The notes under the pieces are model-generated. The model worked only from the letters and a program-made list of their open reading frames with translations. It had not been told where the DNA came from and did not search any database. Positions 1-7,461 of a stretch of DNA of 64,000 nucleotides are shown piece by piece (positions within the stretch are counted from its first letter, which is position 1; each line of letters starts with the position of its first letter). Origin of the DNA: Telmatospirillum sp. GTDB lineage: Bacteria > Pseudomonadota > Alphaproteobacteria > Rhodospirillales > Magnetospirillaceae. The stretch is from NCBI GenBank assembly GCA_031291415.1, contig JARLJB010000099.1:1-64000 (forward strand), written 5' to 3'. A program made the translations under genes and the position numbers.

Positions 1-1
1 C

Positions 2-127
2 CACTTGATCGAAAATTTCTTCTGTCGACTCAAGCAGTTTCGAGCCATTGCGACCCGCTACGATAAAACTGCGAGAAATTTCCTCGCCGCCGTTCACCTG
101 GCGGCCTCTGTGGTCTGGCTCAATTGA
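2..127 (+). pseudogene. IS5-type transposase, C-terminal end
   Basis: The window opens inside a reading frame of 41 residues plus stop. It begins HLIENFFCRLKQFR and ends LAASVVWLN, the usual C-terminus of IS5-family DDE transposases, where the last catalytic Glu lies in the ENFF-like helix. The 5' part lies off the left edge, so it is not known whether the element is intact. A GC-rich stretch directly after the stop (about 128-140) may be the terminal inverted repeat. Confidence 0.75.
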
Positions 128-172
128 GGACACGCCCTAGGTTAGGCGCTCCGCAGAAATAAATGAATCACC

Positions 173-257
173 TCGTCATTCCCGCGAAAGCGGGAATCCA
201 TGCGGTGCAAGGGCGCATTTCCGCCGGTTGTGGATTCCCTCTTACGTGGGAGAAGTG
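173..257. repeat. Interspersed palindromic repeat pair
   Basis: Positions 178-197 form a perfect palindrome (ATTCCCGC, GAAA centre, GCGGGAAT). A degenerate inverted partner follows at 231-254 after about 35 bases. When translated, this unit gives the familiar MDSRFRGND signature of short interspersed repeats found in many proteobacterial chromosomes. It lies between the IS end and metB and holds no gene. The second arm has decayed, so it is probably an old copy. Confidence 0.7.
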
Positions 258-352
258 CCGCTATTATGGCGCAGTTCCTTGACGATGATCGAGACGCAGG
301 CCTCGTTGACCGGTTCAGATCATCGAGCATCGGTTATGACCTGCTCTGGCGC

Positions 353-1525
353 TCACCGGACGGCGGCGAAGGCGGCCTTCAACGCCTTTTTCAGATCTTG
401 CGGCGCTTCCAAACCGACCGAAACACGCAGGAGTCCGTCGGTGATTCCGGCTTGCTGGCGCGCCGTTGCATCCATCGATGCGTGCGTCATGGTCGCCGGA
501 TGGGCGATCAGGCTTTCGAAGCCACCCAGCGATTCGGCCAGACTGAACGGGCTTCCCGGCTGGACCAGCGCATTGACGAAGACGTCGACAGGACAGTTTT
601 CGGCCAATTCGAAACTCAACATCGCTCCGAACCCCTTCTGCTGTCGGGCGGCGAGATCGTGTCCCGGATGACTTGACAATCCTGGGTAGAAGACTGTCTT
701 GACCGATGGATGACCTTCCAGGAAGCGGGCGATGTCCCCGGCGCTTTTCGTCTGTGCCGTGATCCTGAGATCGAGAGTGCGCAGGCCGCGCAGTACCAGC
801 CAGCTGTCGAACGGCGCACCGGTGATGCCGGTGACGTTGGCCCACCAGACGAAGCGTTCATGCAATTCGGCGGTCTTCAGGACGACGGCGCCGCCGACCA
901 CATCGCTGTGGCCGTTGATGTATTTGGTCAGCGAGTGCACGACGATATCGGCGCCGAGATCGAGGGGCTTTTGCAGGGCGGGCGACAGGAAGGTGTTGTC
1001 GGCTGCCAACAGGACCCCCTGATCTTTGGCGCGCGCCGCCAGCGCGGCCAAATCGGTGATGCGCAGCAACGGATTGCTGGGCGTTTCCGCCAAAATCAGG
1101 ATCGGTTTGGCGGCGAACACCGCGTCGTGGCCGGCTTTGTCGGTCAGATCAGCGAAAAGCACCCGGAAATGTCCCTGTTCGGCTCTGGCTTGCAGCAGGC
1201 GGTAGGTGCCGCCGTAACAGTCGTGGGGGGCGACGATCAGGTCCTGGGGCTTAAGGAGAGCGAAAACGAGATCGAGTGCTGACATGCCGGTCGAGGTGAT
1301 GACGGCGCCATATCCGCCCTCGAGATCGGCGATGGCGCGGGCCAGCAGGTCGCGGGTCGGATTGGCGCTGCGCGTGTAGTCGTAGGCGCGTTTCTGGTTG
1401 AAGGCCTCGAACGAAAAGTTGCTCGACGTTACCAGGGACGGAGTGATCGCTCCGAACGCCGGATCGACGTCGACACCGGCCCGGGCGGCAATGGTGCGGT
1501 CCTGTTTACGATTTTGCTTAGTCAC
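353..1525 (-). CDS. metB: Cystathionine gamma-synthase (MetB)
   Basis: PLP enzyme of methionine synthesis. It joins an activated homoserine ester with cysteine to give cystathionine in the cytoplasm. The 390 residues resemble E. coli MetB along their length: YTRSANPTRD near 50, HDCYGG at 101-106, the PLP-binding lysine K201 in SLTKYINGHSDVV, and RQQKGFGAMLSFEL near the C-terminus. A longer frame is open to 1681, but that part overlaps a riboswitch. The GTG at 1525, with AAGGGG upstream, gives the family-standard N-terminus. Some homologues act as O-succinylhomoserine sulfhydrylases, so substrate choice is inferred. Confidence 0.9.
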   Translation of the reverse strand: MTKQNRKQDRTIAARAGVDVDPAFGAITPSLVTSSNFSFEAFNQKRAYDYTRSANPTRDLLARAIADLEGGYGAVITSTGMSALDLVFALLKPQDLIVAPHDCYGGTYRLLQARAEQGHFRVLFADLTDKAGHDAVFAAKPILILAETPSNPLLRITDLAALAARAKDQGVLLAADNTFLSPALQKPLDLGADIVVHSLTKYINGHSDVVGGAVVLKTAELHERFVWWANVTGITGAPFDSWLVLRGLRTLDLRITAQTKSAGDIARFLEGHPSVKTVFYPGLSSHPGHDLAARQQKGFGAMLSFELAENCPVDVFVNALVQPGSPFSLAESLGGFESLIAHPATMTHASMDATARQQAGITDGLLRVSVGLEAPQDLKKALKAAFAAVR

Positions 1526-1630
1526 GGAAAAACCCCTTGTTGCGGCCCAACGAAATCTTCCTGCGGATTCGGTTGTGCGCAAAGGGGAGGGTAACGGCTT
1601 GTGCCGACCCGCCATCATCTGCCGGCCCGA

Positions 1631-1699
1631 AGCCGCAGGACTTGGCACCTTGCGATCTCTCGCAGGTTGCCCCAGCGTCAACGGGCCTTTCCCTCGGCT
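1631..1699 (-). promoter_or_regulatory. SAM riboswitch (S-box class) in metB leader
   Basis: On the minus strand the leader contains the S-box core in order: GAGGGA, GGCCCGTTGA, GGGGCAACC, a TGCGA/TCGCA hairpin, then AAGGTGCCAAGTCC. The outer helix P1 is closed by AGCCG at the 5' end and CGGCT at the 3' end. These elements define the SAM-I/SAM-IV clan. It sits between the metB promoter and its GTG start, so S-adenosylmethionine should repress metB. Which subclass it is cannot be settled by eye. Confidence 0.85.
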
Positions 1700-1720
1700 G
1701 GTCTTGATGATGACGGAAAC

Positions 1721-1748
1721 TCTATAGGAACACTGAAGAAGTCGTCAA
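1721..1748 (-). promoter_or_regulatory. Promoter of metB
   Basis: On the minus strand TTGACG (1748-1743) and TATAGA (1726-1721) are 16 bases apart. Transcription would begin about 15 bases before the riboswitch core. The close fit to a sigma70-type promoter and its position support the leader and the downstream GTG start of metB. Confidence 0.6.
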
Positions 1749-1843
1749 AAGGTTTTTGTGACGACATTTGATGAGCGCTGTCGAGCCCCGTTCGTTAAGT
1801 CACCCTTGCCAAAATCGATCAAACCCCCTAGAACCGCCTTGTC

Positions 1844-1884
1844 CGGGGCGTAGCTCAGCCTGGTAGAGCGCTAGCTTTGGGAGC
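1844..1884 (+). pseudogene. tRNA-Pro(TGG), 5' half only (prophage junction)
   Basis: The sequence follows a tRNA-Pro from its first base through the D arm (GTAGCTCAGCCTGGTAGAGC) and the anticodon arm. It reads CTAGC, the loop TTTGGGA with anticodon TGG, then only GC. After 1884 it no longer matches a tRNA: no anticodon-stem closure, T arm or acceptor 3' strand. The integrase gene begins 30 bases further on, so this is the prophage attachment junction. The tRNA is not rebuilt at this end. Confidence 0.8.
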
Positions 1885-1914
1885 ATGATTTCAACCTGAA
1901 TTTTCTATGTTCTT

Positions 1915-3033
1915 TCAACGGGTTGTCGAGTCTGTTGCTTTTGCTGCGGGGATAGTGCGGGACTGAGCCTTCTCCATCGCGGCCCGAACATCATCTGATG
2001 TGACATGTGCGTACCGGTTCGTCGTCGCAATGTCGTTGTGTCCGAGCATTTCCTTCACTGCCTTAATGTTTCCAGTTGCGCGCAAGGTCCGGGTCGCCGC
2101 TGTGTGACGAATGTCGTGGAATCGGAAATCGACGATCTTCGCAGCCGTGAGTGCAGTCGCCCACGATTTACGCCATCCGTTCTGCGTGAACGGATAACGC
2201 TCACCCTTTTTTCGCTTTCCCCTGGACTTTTCACAGACGTAAGTGAACACGTAGGTGGGGTGCTCTTCGAGGCATTCTTCCAAAAGTTTCGCCATCGCCG
2301 ACGTGAGCGGTATCGAGTGCGGCCGACCTCCAGGCATCTTCGATTTGAGCCGAATGTTGATCGTCCGGTTGTCCAGGTCGACCTGAGACCACGTAAGGGC
2401 TACCACATTGTGGAGCCTCATGCCAGCCATGAGGGCGAAGCGAACCATAGGGTGAAAATCAGTCCGAAGGTGGATGAACAGGGCCTTCTCTTCAGCCTTT
2501 GATAGCTCCCGAACACGTTCGGCTTGCTCGCGGAGCAGGAGCTTTCCCCAGTCCGGCTCATCCCCGACCTCTATCTTCCAGGTCTTTGCTGCTCGGCGCC
2601 AAACGCGGCGAAGGCACTCGACGTAGCGGTTGATGGTCGAGTTGCTGATCAGATGCCCGAGCCTCGTCTTCGACGAAATGCCCCGCAGGCGGCTGATGAG
2701 TTTCGACACAGCGTCGTCATCGATTTGGTGGAATGGAGTGTCCTTCTGCAGGATTTTGGTGATCGCCTTCATCCGGGAGAGGTCGTTCTTGGGCTGAGCG
2801 AAATCCTTGGCAGCCTCGTCCCAGTATCGGCCGAAAGCCTCGTCCAGGCTCATGACTGGACGCTTTTTGGCGCCACCAAAGTGGAAAGACCTGGAAGCCT
2901 CAGTCCTGATTGCCCGCTCTATTTCCTCAGCTTCGGCCTTTGTGCTTACAGATGTACTTCCGAAATACCTTTGACCTTTGAAACAGAAGTCGTATGCGAA
3001 ATATGGACTGTTTTTCCGCTGGTATACCGACAT
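1915..3033 (-). CDS. int: Phage integrase, tyrosine recombinase
   Basis: Site-specific recombinase that inserts and excises the prophage. It has 372 residues: an N-terminal arm-binding domain (about 1-55, YFAYDFCFKGQRYFG), a SAM-like core-binding domain (about 60-160) and a catalytic domain. The catalytic set is complete: R206 in GMRLHN, the Lys near 230-232, H306-xx-R309, H332 in LGHN and nucleophile Y341 in NRYAHV. It reads towards the truncated tRNA-Pro. Its start (AGGAG just upstream) lies inside the excisionase gene. Confidence 0.95.
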   Translation of the reverse strand: MSVYQRKNSPYFAYDFCFKGQRYFGSTSVSTKAEAEEIERAIRTEASRSFHFGGAKKRPVMSLDEAFGRYWDEAAKDFAQPKNDLSRMKAITKILQKDTPFHQIDDDAVSKLISRLRGISSKTRLGHLISNSTINRYVECLRRVWRRAAKTWKIEVGDEPDWGKLLLREQAERVRELSKAEEKALFIHLRTDFHPMVRFALMAGMRLHNVVALTWSQVDLDNRTINIRLKSKMPGGRPHSIPLTSAMAKLLEECLEEHPTYVFTYVCEKSRGKRKKGERYPFTQNGWRKSWATALTAAKIVDFRFHDIRHTAATRTLRATGNIKAVKEMLGHNDIATTNRYAHVTSDDVRAAMEKAQSRTIPAAKATDSTTR

Positions 3034-3212
3034 TTGCTCCTCTCTCTCTGGTCGTTAAGATAAAGAATGATGTCCTCGTCGATGAATTTCCTTCGTCGGC
3101 CGATCGATATAAAGCGAATACGGCGGGCTAAAACTTCTTTTTTGAATAGTTTCGGGCCGATTCCAAGTTTCTTTGCAGCCGCCTGGGCTGTCATGAGTTT
3201 CGGAAGTTCCAT
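2946..3212 (-). CDS. Excisionase-like HTH protein
   Basis: Small basic protein of 88 residues. Its N-terminal half (MTAQAAAKKLGIGPKLFKK, then IRFISIGRRRKFIDEDI) matches the winged-helix fold of AlpA/Xis-type and MerR-like HTH_17 proteins. Such proteins bend DNA at att sites and steer the integrase towards excision. A GAGG motif lies 8 bases before the ATG. The last 88 bases overlap the start of the integrase in another frame, which suggests coupled translation. The assignment rests on size, fold pattern and position beside int. Confidence 0.75.
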   Translation of the reverse strand: MELPKLMTAQAAAKKLGIGPKLFKKEVLARRIRFISIGRRRKFIDEDIILYLNDQRERSKCRYTSGKTVHISHTTSVSKVKGISEVHL

Positions 3213-3607
3213 TTTGATATCCTCAAGGCCATTTAATCTTAAGTTACACCAGTCGCGGTGTTCTCAAGTTTGTTAGTTAGTAACCCAAAGTGGGGCTCGT
3301 CTGATGAGGGGCCGTTCATAATCCCCCGAACGGGAGGGGTCAACGCATCGTTAACGAGCATTAACTCGGGTTTATTTCTTGCTTTCGCAGCGTCAGCCGC
3401 TTTTAGGTTTTATTAGAACCAGTTAGGGTAAATAATATATATTATTTTTCTACCCTAGGTTTGTTATTGCGCGGTAGTTATGCTCCTATAGGGAGTCTAT
3501 GAGATCGTAAAATCTCGTAATGATTGCGAAATATGTCTTGTGCCATACTCCGTTAACGAATCATTTACTCTTCAACTGTTTGCATTTGGCTCAAAAGTTA
3601 CTCTTAT
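3213..3607. other. AT-rich control region between xis and early operon end
   Basis: No gene is visible in these 395 bases. It contains GTTAGTTAGTAAC (3272-3284), which includes the GTTAGTAAC palindrome seen at four other intergenic sites. It also has a perfect 16-bp palindrome AATAATATATATTATT (3431-3446), loosely flanked by AGGGTA and TACCCT, and a GAGAT/ATCTC dyad (about 3501-3516). It probably carries the int/xis promoter. The AT-rich palindrome could be an operator or a recombination accessory site. Confidence 0.5.
3276..3284. promoter_or_regulatory. GTTAGTAAC motif, copy 1
   Basis: Nine-base palindrome GTTA-G-TAAC located 64 bases upstream of the excisionase start. It is preceded by an extra GTTA half, giving GTTAGTTAGTAAC, and exactly the same 13-mer recurs at 26399-26411. 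Candidate phage operator, by recurrence and position. Confidence 0.5.
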
Positions 3608-3934
3608 TTACGGTAGATTCACTTTTTCAACCAATTGCATTGGAACGACCGCCATTTCTTCACGCTTGCGGTTGGGTTGTGGGATAACCTCAAGGTTCTC
3701 ATAGTAGTCCCGGTTGCCTTCATGGTCCTCACTGACGCCCCGGCTGGCGACGAACTTCCCCTTCAGCCACATGGCCAGGGCGTTTTGAGCGCCCCGTTTG
3801 GTTGGGAACGTCCGAGGAACCTTGATGTCCGGGTCGGTGGGCTCGACGTGCGAGCCCCCGCGTCCCATGCGCCCGCCGGGTTCGGGAAGGAAGAACCCGG
3901 TTGGTTTGTGCTGAATGGCGTAGAGGGTGATCAT
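3608..3934 (-). CDS. Hypothetical phage protein downstream of ligase
   Basis: Protein of 108 residues beginning MITLYAIQHKPTGFFLPEP. Its ATG overlaps the ligase stop by four bases (ATGA), so translation is probably coupled. I chose this ATG over an earlier one seven codons upstream because of that overlap. A central stretch (TFPTKRGAQNALAMWLKGKF) looks like a small alpha/beta unit that recurs in phage proteins of unknown role. It is the last gene of the early minus-strand operon. Confidence 0.7.
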   Translation of the reverse strand: MITLYAIQHKPTGFFLPEPGGRMGRGGSHVEPTDPDIKVPRTFPTKRGAQNALAMWLKGKFVASRGVSEDHEGNRDYYENLEVIPQPNRKREEMAVVPMQLVEKVNLP

Positions 3935-5202
3935 GCTGCGAGATCCGGGCGCCATCTGACAAACGTCGGGAAGCGTAGGCTGTAGGTGTCGCTGTCCTGG
4001 GCCTGGGTGATTTCCTGAAAGCGGATCTCGGCGGTGCGATCCTTCCAGGACAGGTCTAGCCAGAGGCTCCGGCGCTCCTCGTCCGTGAAACCGCTGCCGA
4101 CCTCGGTCTTGATGTGCTTGCCATCGTGTTCGCCCTCGCAGACCAGAGCGCCGCTCATCCCGAGGTATTTGCCGGTGCCTTCGATCATGCCGACGACCCG
4201 GAGATCTGCGCTGTCGAAGGGCTTGAGCTTCCGCCAGGTTTGATTGCGCTTGAAGGTGTAGAGCCCGTCAGGGTCCTTGAGCATGATGCCTTCGAGGCCG
4301 GCGGCGAGCTGCTCACGGTAAAAGGTTTCGATGTCATCAACCGAAGAGCAGCAGCGACTGACAGGTTCATGGCAGACCAGGATAACGTCCCTCAGCCAAG
4401 TGAGGGCCAAATCCTGGCGTACTGTGAGGGGCGCCGTGCAGTTTTGATCCTCCCAGTTCGCCAGAGGCATGGCGTCGAACACCCGGTACTCGATCGGCAC
4501 GTCGATGTGCTTGCCCGGTTTGCCCTTGGCGCGGGTCATGAGCGTGGCGAAGCCCAGGCTGCTGATCACCTCGCCGTCGAGGACAACATCGTCAGGCAGC
4601 GCCGACAGCGCGGCCCGGATCTCGCCGAAGTTCTCGAAGGGGATCCCGTTCCGGCTGAACAGGGTGACGACGCCGTCACGCTTGATGGTGATTGTGCGGA
4701 CGCCGTCGAACTTGGGCTCGGCCATGATCGGGAATTTGAGTTCCGAGAGCTTGGGCATCTCGGAGGGGGCGAGCTGGCAGGAGAATTGAGGGACCGTCCC
4801 CGGCACGGCCTTGTTGACGGTCTCGGCTGAGAAACCGGCGCGGAGATCTTTGAGGAGGATACGATCGAAGGCTTCGGTGGCAATTGGAGTCTCGGTGGAA
4901 TCAAGGCAGAAACGCGCTCTGGTGATGGCCGCGAGTGCTGCATTTCCAGTCAGCCGGCGAGCGGCCAGATCGTCGAGAAGCTCTCTCCATGGTTTGGCCT
5001 GGAGGATCTCGCTTCCAGCGAGGGTCTTCGGTGAGGGAGGCAACTTCGCCACCCCGTAGGTGATATAGGGCGAGAGGGCCAGCTCGAACAGGCGGGCGAG
5101 CCCCGGCTCGGTGGTGAGCGCTGCGCGGATGATGACGACCTTCGTGTTCTTCGAAGAGGTCGCGGCACAGTCGGCGAGGACTTGGGCGAATTTAGCGAGC
5201 AT
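3931..5202 (-). CDS. ATP-dependent DNA ligase
   Basis: Seals nicks in phage DNA using ATP. In 423 residues it carries nucleotidyltransferase motif I as K164 in AEPKFDGVR, motif III near VVLDGEVIS, motif IV in EGIMLKDPDG and motif V in WRKLKPF. A C-terminal OB-fold region follows (ADLRVVGMIEGTGK). Size and motif spacing fit the short T7/T4-type ligases. The ATG at 5202 is preferred to a TTG at 5214; both overlap the upstream gene. The next gene is coupled by ATGA. Confidence 0.92.
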   Translation of the reverse strand: MLAKFAQVLADCAATSSKNTKVVIIRAALTTEPGLARLFELALSPYITYGVAKLPPSPKTLAGSEILQAKPWRELLDDLAARRLTGNAALAAITRARFCLDSTETPIATEAFDRILLKDLRAGFSAETVNKAVPGTVPQFSCQLAPSEMPKLSELKFPIMAEPKFDGVRTITIKRDGVVTLFSRNGIPFENFGEIRAALSALPDDVVLDGEVISSLGFATLMTRAKGKPGKHIDVPIEYRVFDAMPLANWEDQNCTAPLTVRQDLALTWLRDVILVCHEPVSRCCSSVDDIETFYREQLAAGLEGIMLKDPDGLYTFKRNQTWRKLKPFDSADLRVVGMIEGTGKYLGMSGALVCEGEHDGKHIKTEVGSGFTDEERRSLWLDLSWKDRTAEIRFQEITQAQDSDTYSLRFPTFVRWRPDLAA

Positions 5203-5431
5203 TGTCGTATCCAATCATCGAAATAACAGCTCTCCGAACATCACTTACGAAGTTCTTGAGGCCACGACAGTCACCGGGGCTCCCCGCAAGGAACAGTTTT
5301 CGGCGTTCTTTTTCGAAGAAAAGAACTAGCCTTGCGTGTTTAGTCCCGTCTTCTATTTCAAAGCGGATGCCATTTTCCGTCAGATACTCTGAGACAGCAG
5401 ACACCCGTTCCTTCTGCGGTTTACTTCCCAT
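5192..5431 (-). CDS. Small hypothetical protein upstream of ligase
   Basis: 79 residues, charged, with the pattern GIRFEIEDGTKHARLVLFF, then RRKLFLAGSPGD and a C-terminal helix. The short beta-beta-alpha layout is reminiscent of small RNA-binding folds such as HicA, but no active-site His motif is clear, so no function is assigned. It is packed between the Gp88-like gene (1-base gap) and the ligase (11-base overlap), which supports it being a real operon member. Confidence 0.65.
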   Translation of the reverse strand: MGSKPQKERVSAVSEYLTENGIRFEIEDGTKHARLVLFFEKERRKLFLAGSPGDCRGLKNFVSDVRRAVISMIGYDNAR

Positions 5432-5432
5432 G

Positions 5433-6086
5433 TCAGTGGACCTTGAAGATGACGACCTTGTCTGTTGACCAGCACAGGGCGCAGCTCCCGCAGCTCACGG
5501 CCTTGTCCATCTGGACGGGGCACCGGATGCCGCTGGCGCGGTCGTCAGGGGACCAATCGGTCACCGTCTTGGTGTCGATCCCGCTGGTGCGGACGACGAA
5601 GCGATCCGAGTGGATCTCGGCCAAGGCTTCACCGATCGCGGTGTCGGGCAGCCAAGCGCTGTAGCCGTAGGCGTGGAGCGCGGGGAAGCGGTCCAGCCAC
5701 TCGGCCCAACGCTCGACGTATTCAGCGCTGTAGAAGTCGCCGAGGACGTGCAGCCGGACGACAAAGCCTCTGGGGTGAAAGAGCTGCAGGACGGCCAGTT
5801 CGGTATCGAGGCGATCCTCCAACTCAGCGCCATGCTCGAAGCGATGCGCGAACGGCATGTGGTTGCCGTAGCAGCAGGCCCAATTCTCGCAGGTGCTGGG
5901 GCACGTCTTGCGCTCTTCGAGCGTCAGGCAGTAGATCGGCATGCTGGCCCAGGCACCTTTGGTGACCTTCGCCCCGAGCTTTCGGTTCCAGGCTCCCGGC
6001 TTCAACACTCGGGTGTCATCATCAGGAACACGAACTGTTGAGGGGAAATTCGTTCCCGTTCGAGCGATGTAATTGATTGAGTTCAT
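5433..6086 (-). CDS. Gp88-like cysteine-rich phage protein
   Basis: 217 residues with a cysteine cluster C53, C62, C66, C71, C72 (CLTLEERKTCPSTC, then WACCYG), followed by VVRLHVLGDFYSAEYVERW. A second cluster lies near the C-terminus (C189, C199, C202, C205). This layout matches the phage gene-88 family known from mycobacteriophages and others. The cysteines suggest metal or Fe-S binding, but the biochemical role is unknown. AGGA lies 8 bases before the ATG. A terminator-like hairpin lies upstream. Confidence 0.75.
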   Translation of the reverse strand: MNSINYIARTGTNFPSTVRVPDDDTRVLKPGAWNRKLGAKVTKGAWASMPIYCLTLEERKTCPSTCENWACCYGNHMPFAHRFEHGAELEDRLDTELAVLQLFHPRGFVVRLHVLGDFYSAEYVERWAEWLDRFPALHAYGYSAWLPDTAIGEALAEIHSDRFVVRTSGIDTKTVTDWSPDDRASGIRCPVQMDKAVSCGSCALCWSTDKVVIFKVH

Positions 6087-6105
6087 GGGTGTATCCTAGG
6101 GCCTT

Positions 6106-6147
6106 GGGCAAAGAAAAAGGGCCTTCGGTTAGTAACCAAAGGCCCTT
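6106..6147 (-). terminator. Terminator hairpin with embedded GTTASTAAC motif
   Basis: Positions 6117-6147 form a 31-base near-perfect palindrome. The outer stem is AAGGGCCTT with AAGGCCCTT and the centre is GGTTA-G-TAACC. On the minus strand it is followed by TTTTCTTTG, as in a Rho-independent terminator. It lies between the KTSC gene and the Gp88-like gene inside the early operon. The centre contains the GTTAGTAAC motif (6128-6136) found at other control points. Confidence 0.75.
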
Positions 6148-6172
6148 GTGAAGGGGTGGTGTTTGGGAGTGT

Positions 6173-6394
6173 TTAGTGGAGCTTCTCGAACGGGAAGCAG
6201 CCCTTCTTGATGCGAGCGTCGAAGAACTTGCCAACGCTTTCCGAGAAAAGCATCTCGGTCACCAGGACCGGAGGGACTCCCTTGTAGCCGTAGAGGCCAC
6301 CGTGTTTGAACGAGACCTGGAGGGTTTCGTTGGCGGGGTCGTAACCGACCGCCTGGAGGTTGGAGGACTCGACGTCATACATCCGGGTCGTCAT
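6173..6394 (-). CDS. KTSC domain protein
   Basis: 73 residues. The KTSC fold is recognisable by VESSNLQAVGYDPANETL, then VSFKHGGLYGYKGVP and a C-terminal FDARIKKGC helix. KTSC proteins are common in phages and plasmids; their role is not established, although some fused forms are linked to RNA or DNA handling. The ATG at 6394 is chosen because GGAG stands 10 bases upstream. The start overlaps the preceding gene by 20 bases. Confidence 0.85.
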   Translation of the reverse strand: MTTRMYDVESSNLQAVGYDPANETLQVSFKHGGLYGYKGVPPVLVTEMLFSESVGKFFDARIKKGCFPFEKLH

Positions 6395-6599
6395 AGTGAT
6401 GAAACTCCTCTGTTTTCTCAGGAACAAGAATAAGAAAGCCTTGGCATGTGACGTTTGTGGAAATAACGCGGCCAGTGAGGGGGTCTACAGGATTTGACCT
6501 GTCAAACATCTTATGAAGTTTCGCGACAGCTTCGGCTTTTGTGTCAGCCTCTACTTTAAAGTCGGCTGCTCCGTATACCCGAAGATTGAACTCTTTCAT
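6375..6599 (-). CDS. Small hypothetical protein
   Basis: 74 residues starting MKEFNLRVYGAADFKVEA, with one helix rich in Ala and Lys and a beta-rich C-terminal half. A good GGAG lies 7 bases before the ATG. It sits between rIIB and the KTSC gene and overlaps the latter. No family recognised. Confidence 0.65.
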   Translation of the reverse strand: MKEFNLRVYGAADFKVEADTKAEAVAKLHKMFDRSNPVDPLTGRVISTNVTCQGFLILVPEKTEEFHHYDDPDV

Positions 6600-6626
6600 G
6601 ATGTTCTCCGAACCCCTCAGGGGTAG

Positions 6627-7448
6627 TTAGGCTGCGTTAAAGAACCGCCGCAGCCTTCCGAACAGGCCGAGCCGTTGTTCCGGTTCGGGTTCGGGGGCAG
6701 CGACGGAGTGGATGACGGCGATGGTTTCGATGGCGTCGATCTGGGTCTCGACGATTTCTTCGATCACCTCGTAGCGGCAAACCCGCATCTTGGTGTTGTG
6801 ATAGTCCGTGGGGACCGATACGACGTCACGCGGGTTGACCTTGACCGCCATGAGATGGCGGCCGGAGACCTGCCCGCTGCGGAGGTAGCCGCGTGAGCAG
6901 ACATGCAGCCCACGAGAGCAGGTCTGGGTGCGGTCGGCGTTGACAAGGCTTCGGTCCATCGAGGGGGCTTGGCCGACCGAGTTGTCGATGGTGCCGGTCC
7001 ATGTGTCCGTGAAGTCCTCGCGGACGAGTTTGTAGCCAATGAAGCACCCGTCGTCGGTGATCGGCAGGCGGCAAGCTTCGAGGAACAGGCCCAGCTCCTC
7101 TCGGCTGTCTTCGGAGGGGTTCTCCATCAGGTTCTCGATGAAGAGCGCCAGGGGGCGCGGGTTGGAGCCCGGCTCCTCCAGGAGTTGGTTCAACTTGTTG
7201 GAGAGGTAACCAACGGGCAGGGGCTCACTGCCCCAGTAAGCTTGACCACCGAGGACGGTGATGTTCGGGCTGATCTGCTGGATCTGCGTTGTCAGATCCA
7301 CGAGCAGCGGGATGAGATCCCATTGCTTGGCCTTGGTCGCGGCGATGGCCCGTTCGAAGTTGGGATGAGCGGGGTTGAAGAGGTAGGTTTTGCCGTCGAT
7401 GTAGACGGATGCGCCTTTGCTTGTGATGCAAACTGCGGTCTTAGACAT
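6627..7448 (-). CDS. rIIB: rIIB-like protein
   Basis: 273 residues, partner of the rIIA-like gene 13 bases upstream. The N-terminus (ITSKGASVYIDGKTYLF) and the central part (LFLEACRLPITDDGCFIGYKLV, then SRGLHVCSRGYL) match the phage rIIB family. In T4, rIIA and rIIB are membrane-associated, protect infection from the lambda Rex exclusion system and affect lysis. An open frame extends to 7514, but the ATG at 7448 gives the family-like start and avoids overlapping rIIA. Confidence 0.8.
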   Translation of the reverse strand: MSKTAVCITSKGASVYIDGKTYLFNPAHPNFERAIAATKAKQWDLIPLLVDLTTQIQQISPNITVLGGQAYWGSEPLPVGYLSNKLNQLLEEPGSNPRPLALFIENLMENPSEDSREELGLFLEACRLPITDDGCFIGYKLVREDFTDTWTGTIDNSVGQAPSMDRSLVNADRTQTCSRGLHVCSRGYLRSGQVSGRHLMAVKVNPRDVVSVPTDYHNTKMRVCRYEVIEEIVETQIDAIETIAVIHSVAAPEPEPEQRLGLFGRLRRFFNAA

Positions 7449-7461
7449 GATGGGGGCTTTC

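Noticed and set aside
1526-1681. N-terminal 52-residue extension of MetB
   Set aside because: The open frame continues to 1681, but that DNA overlaps the SAM riboswitch leader and lacks family similarity; the GTG at 1525 has a Shine-Dalgarno and the normal N-terminus.
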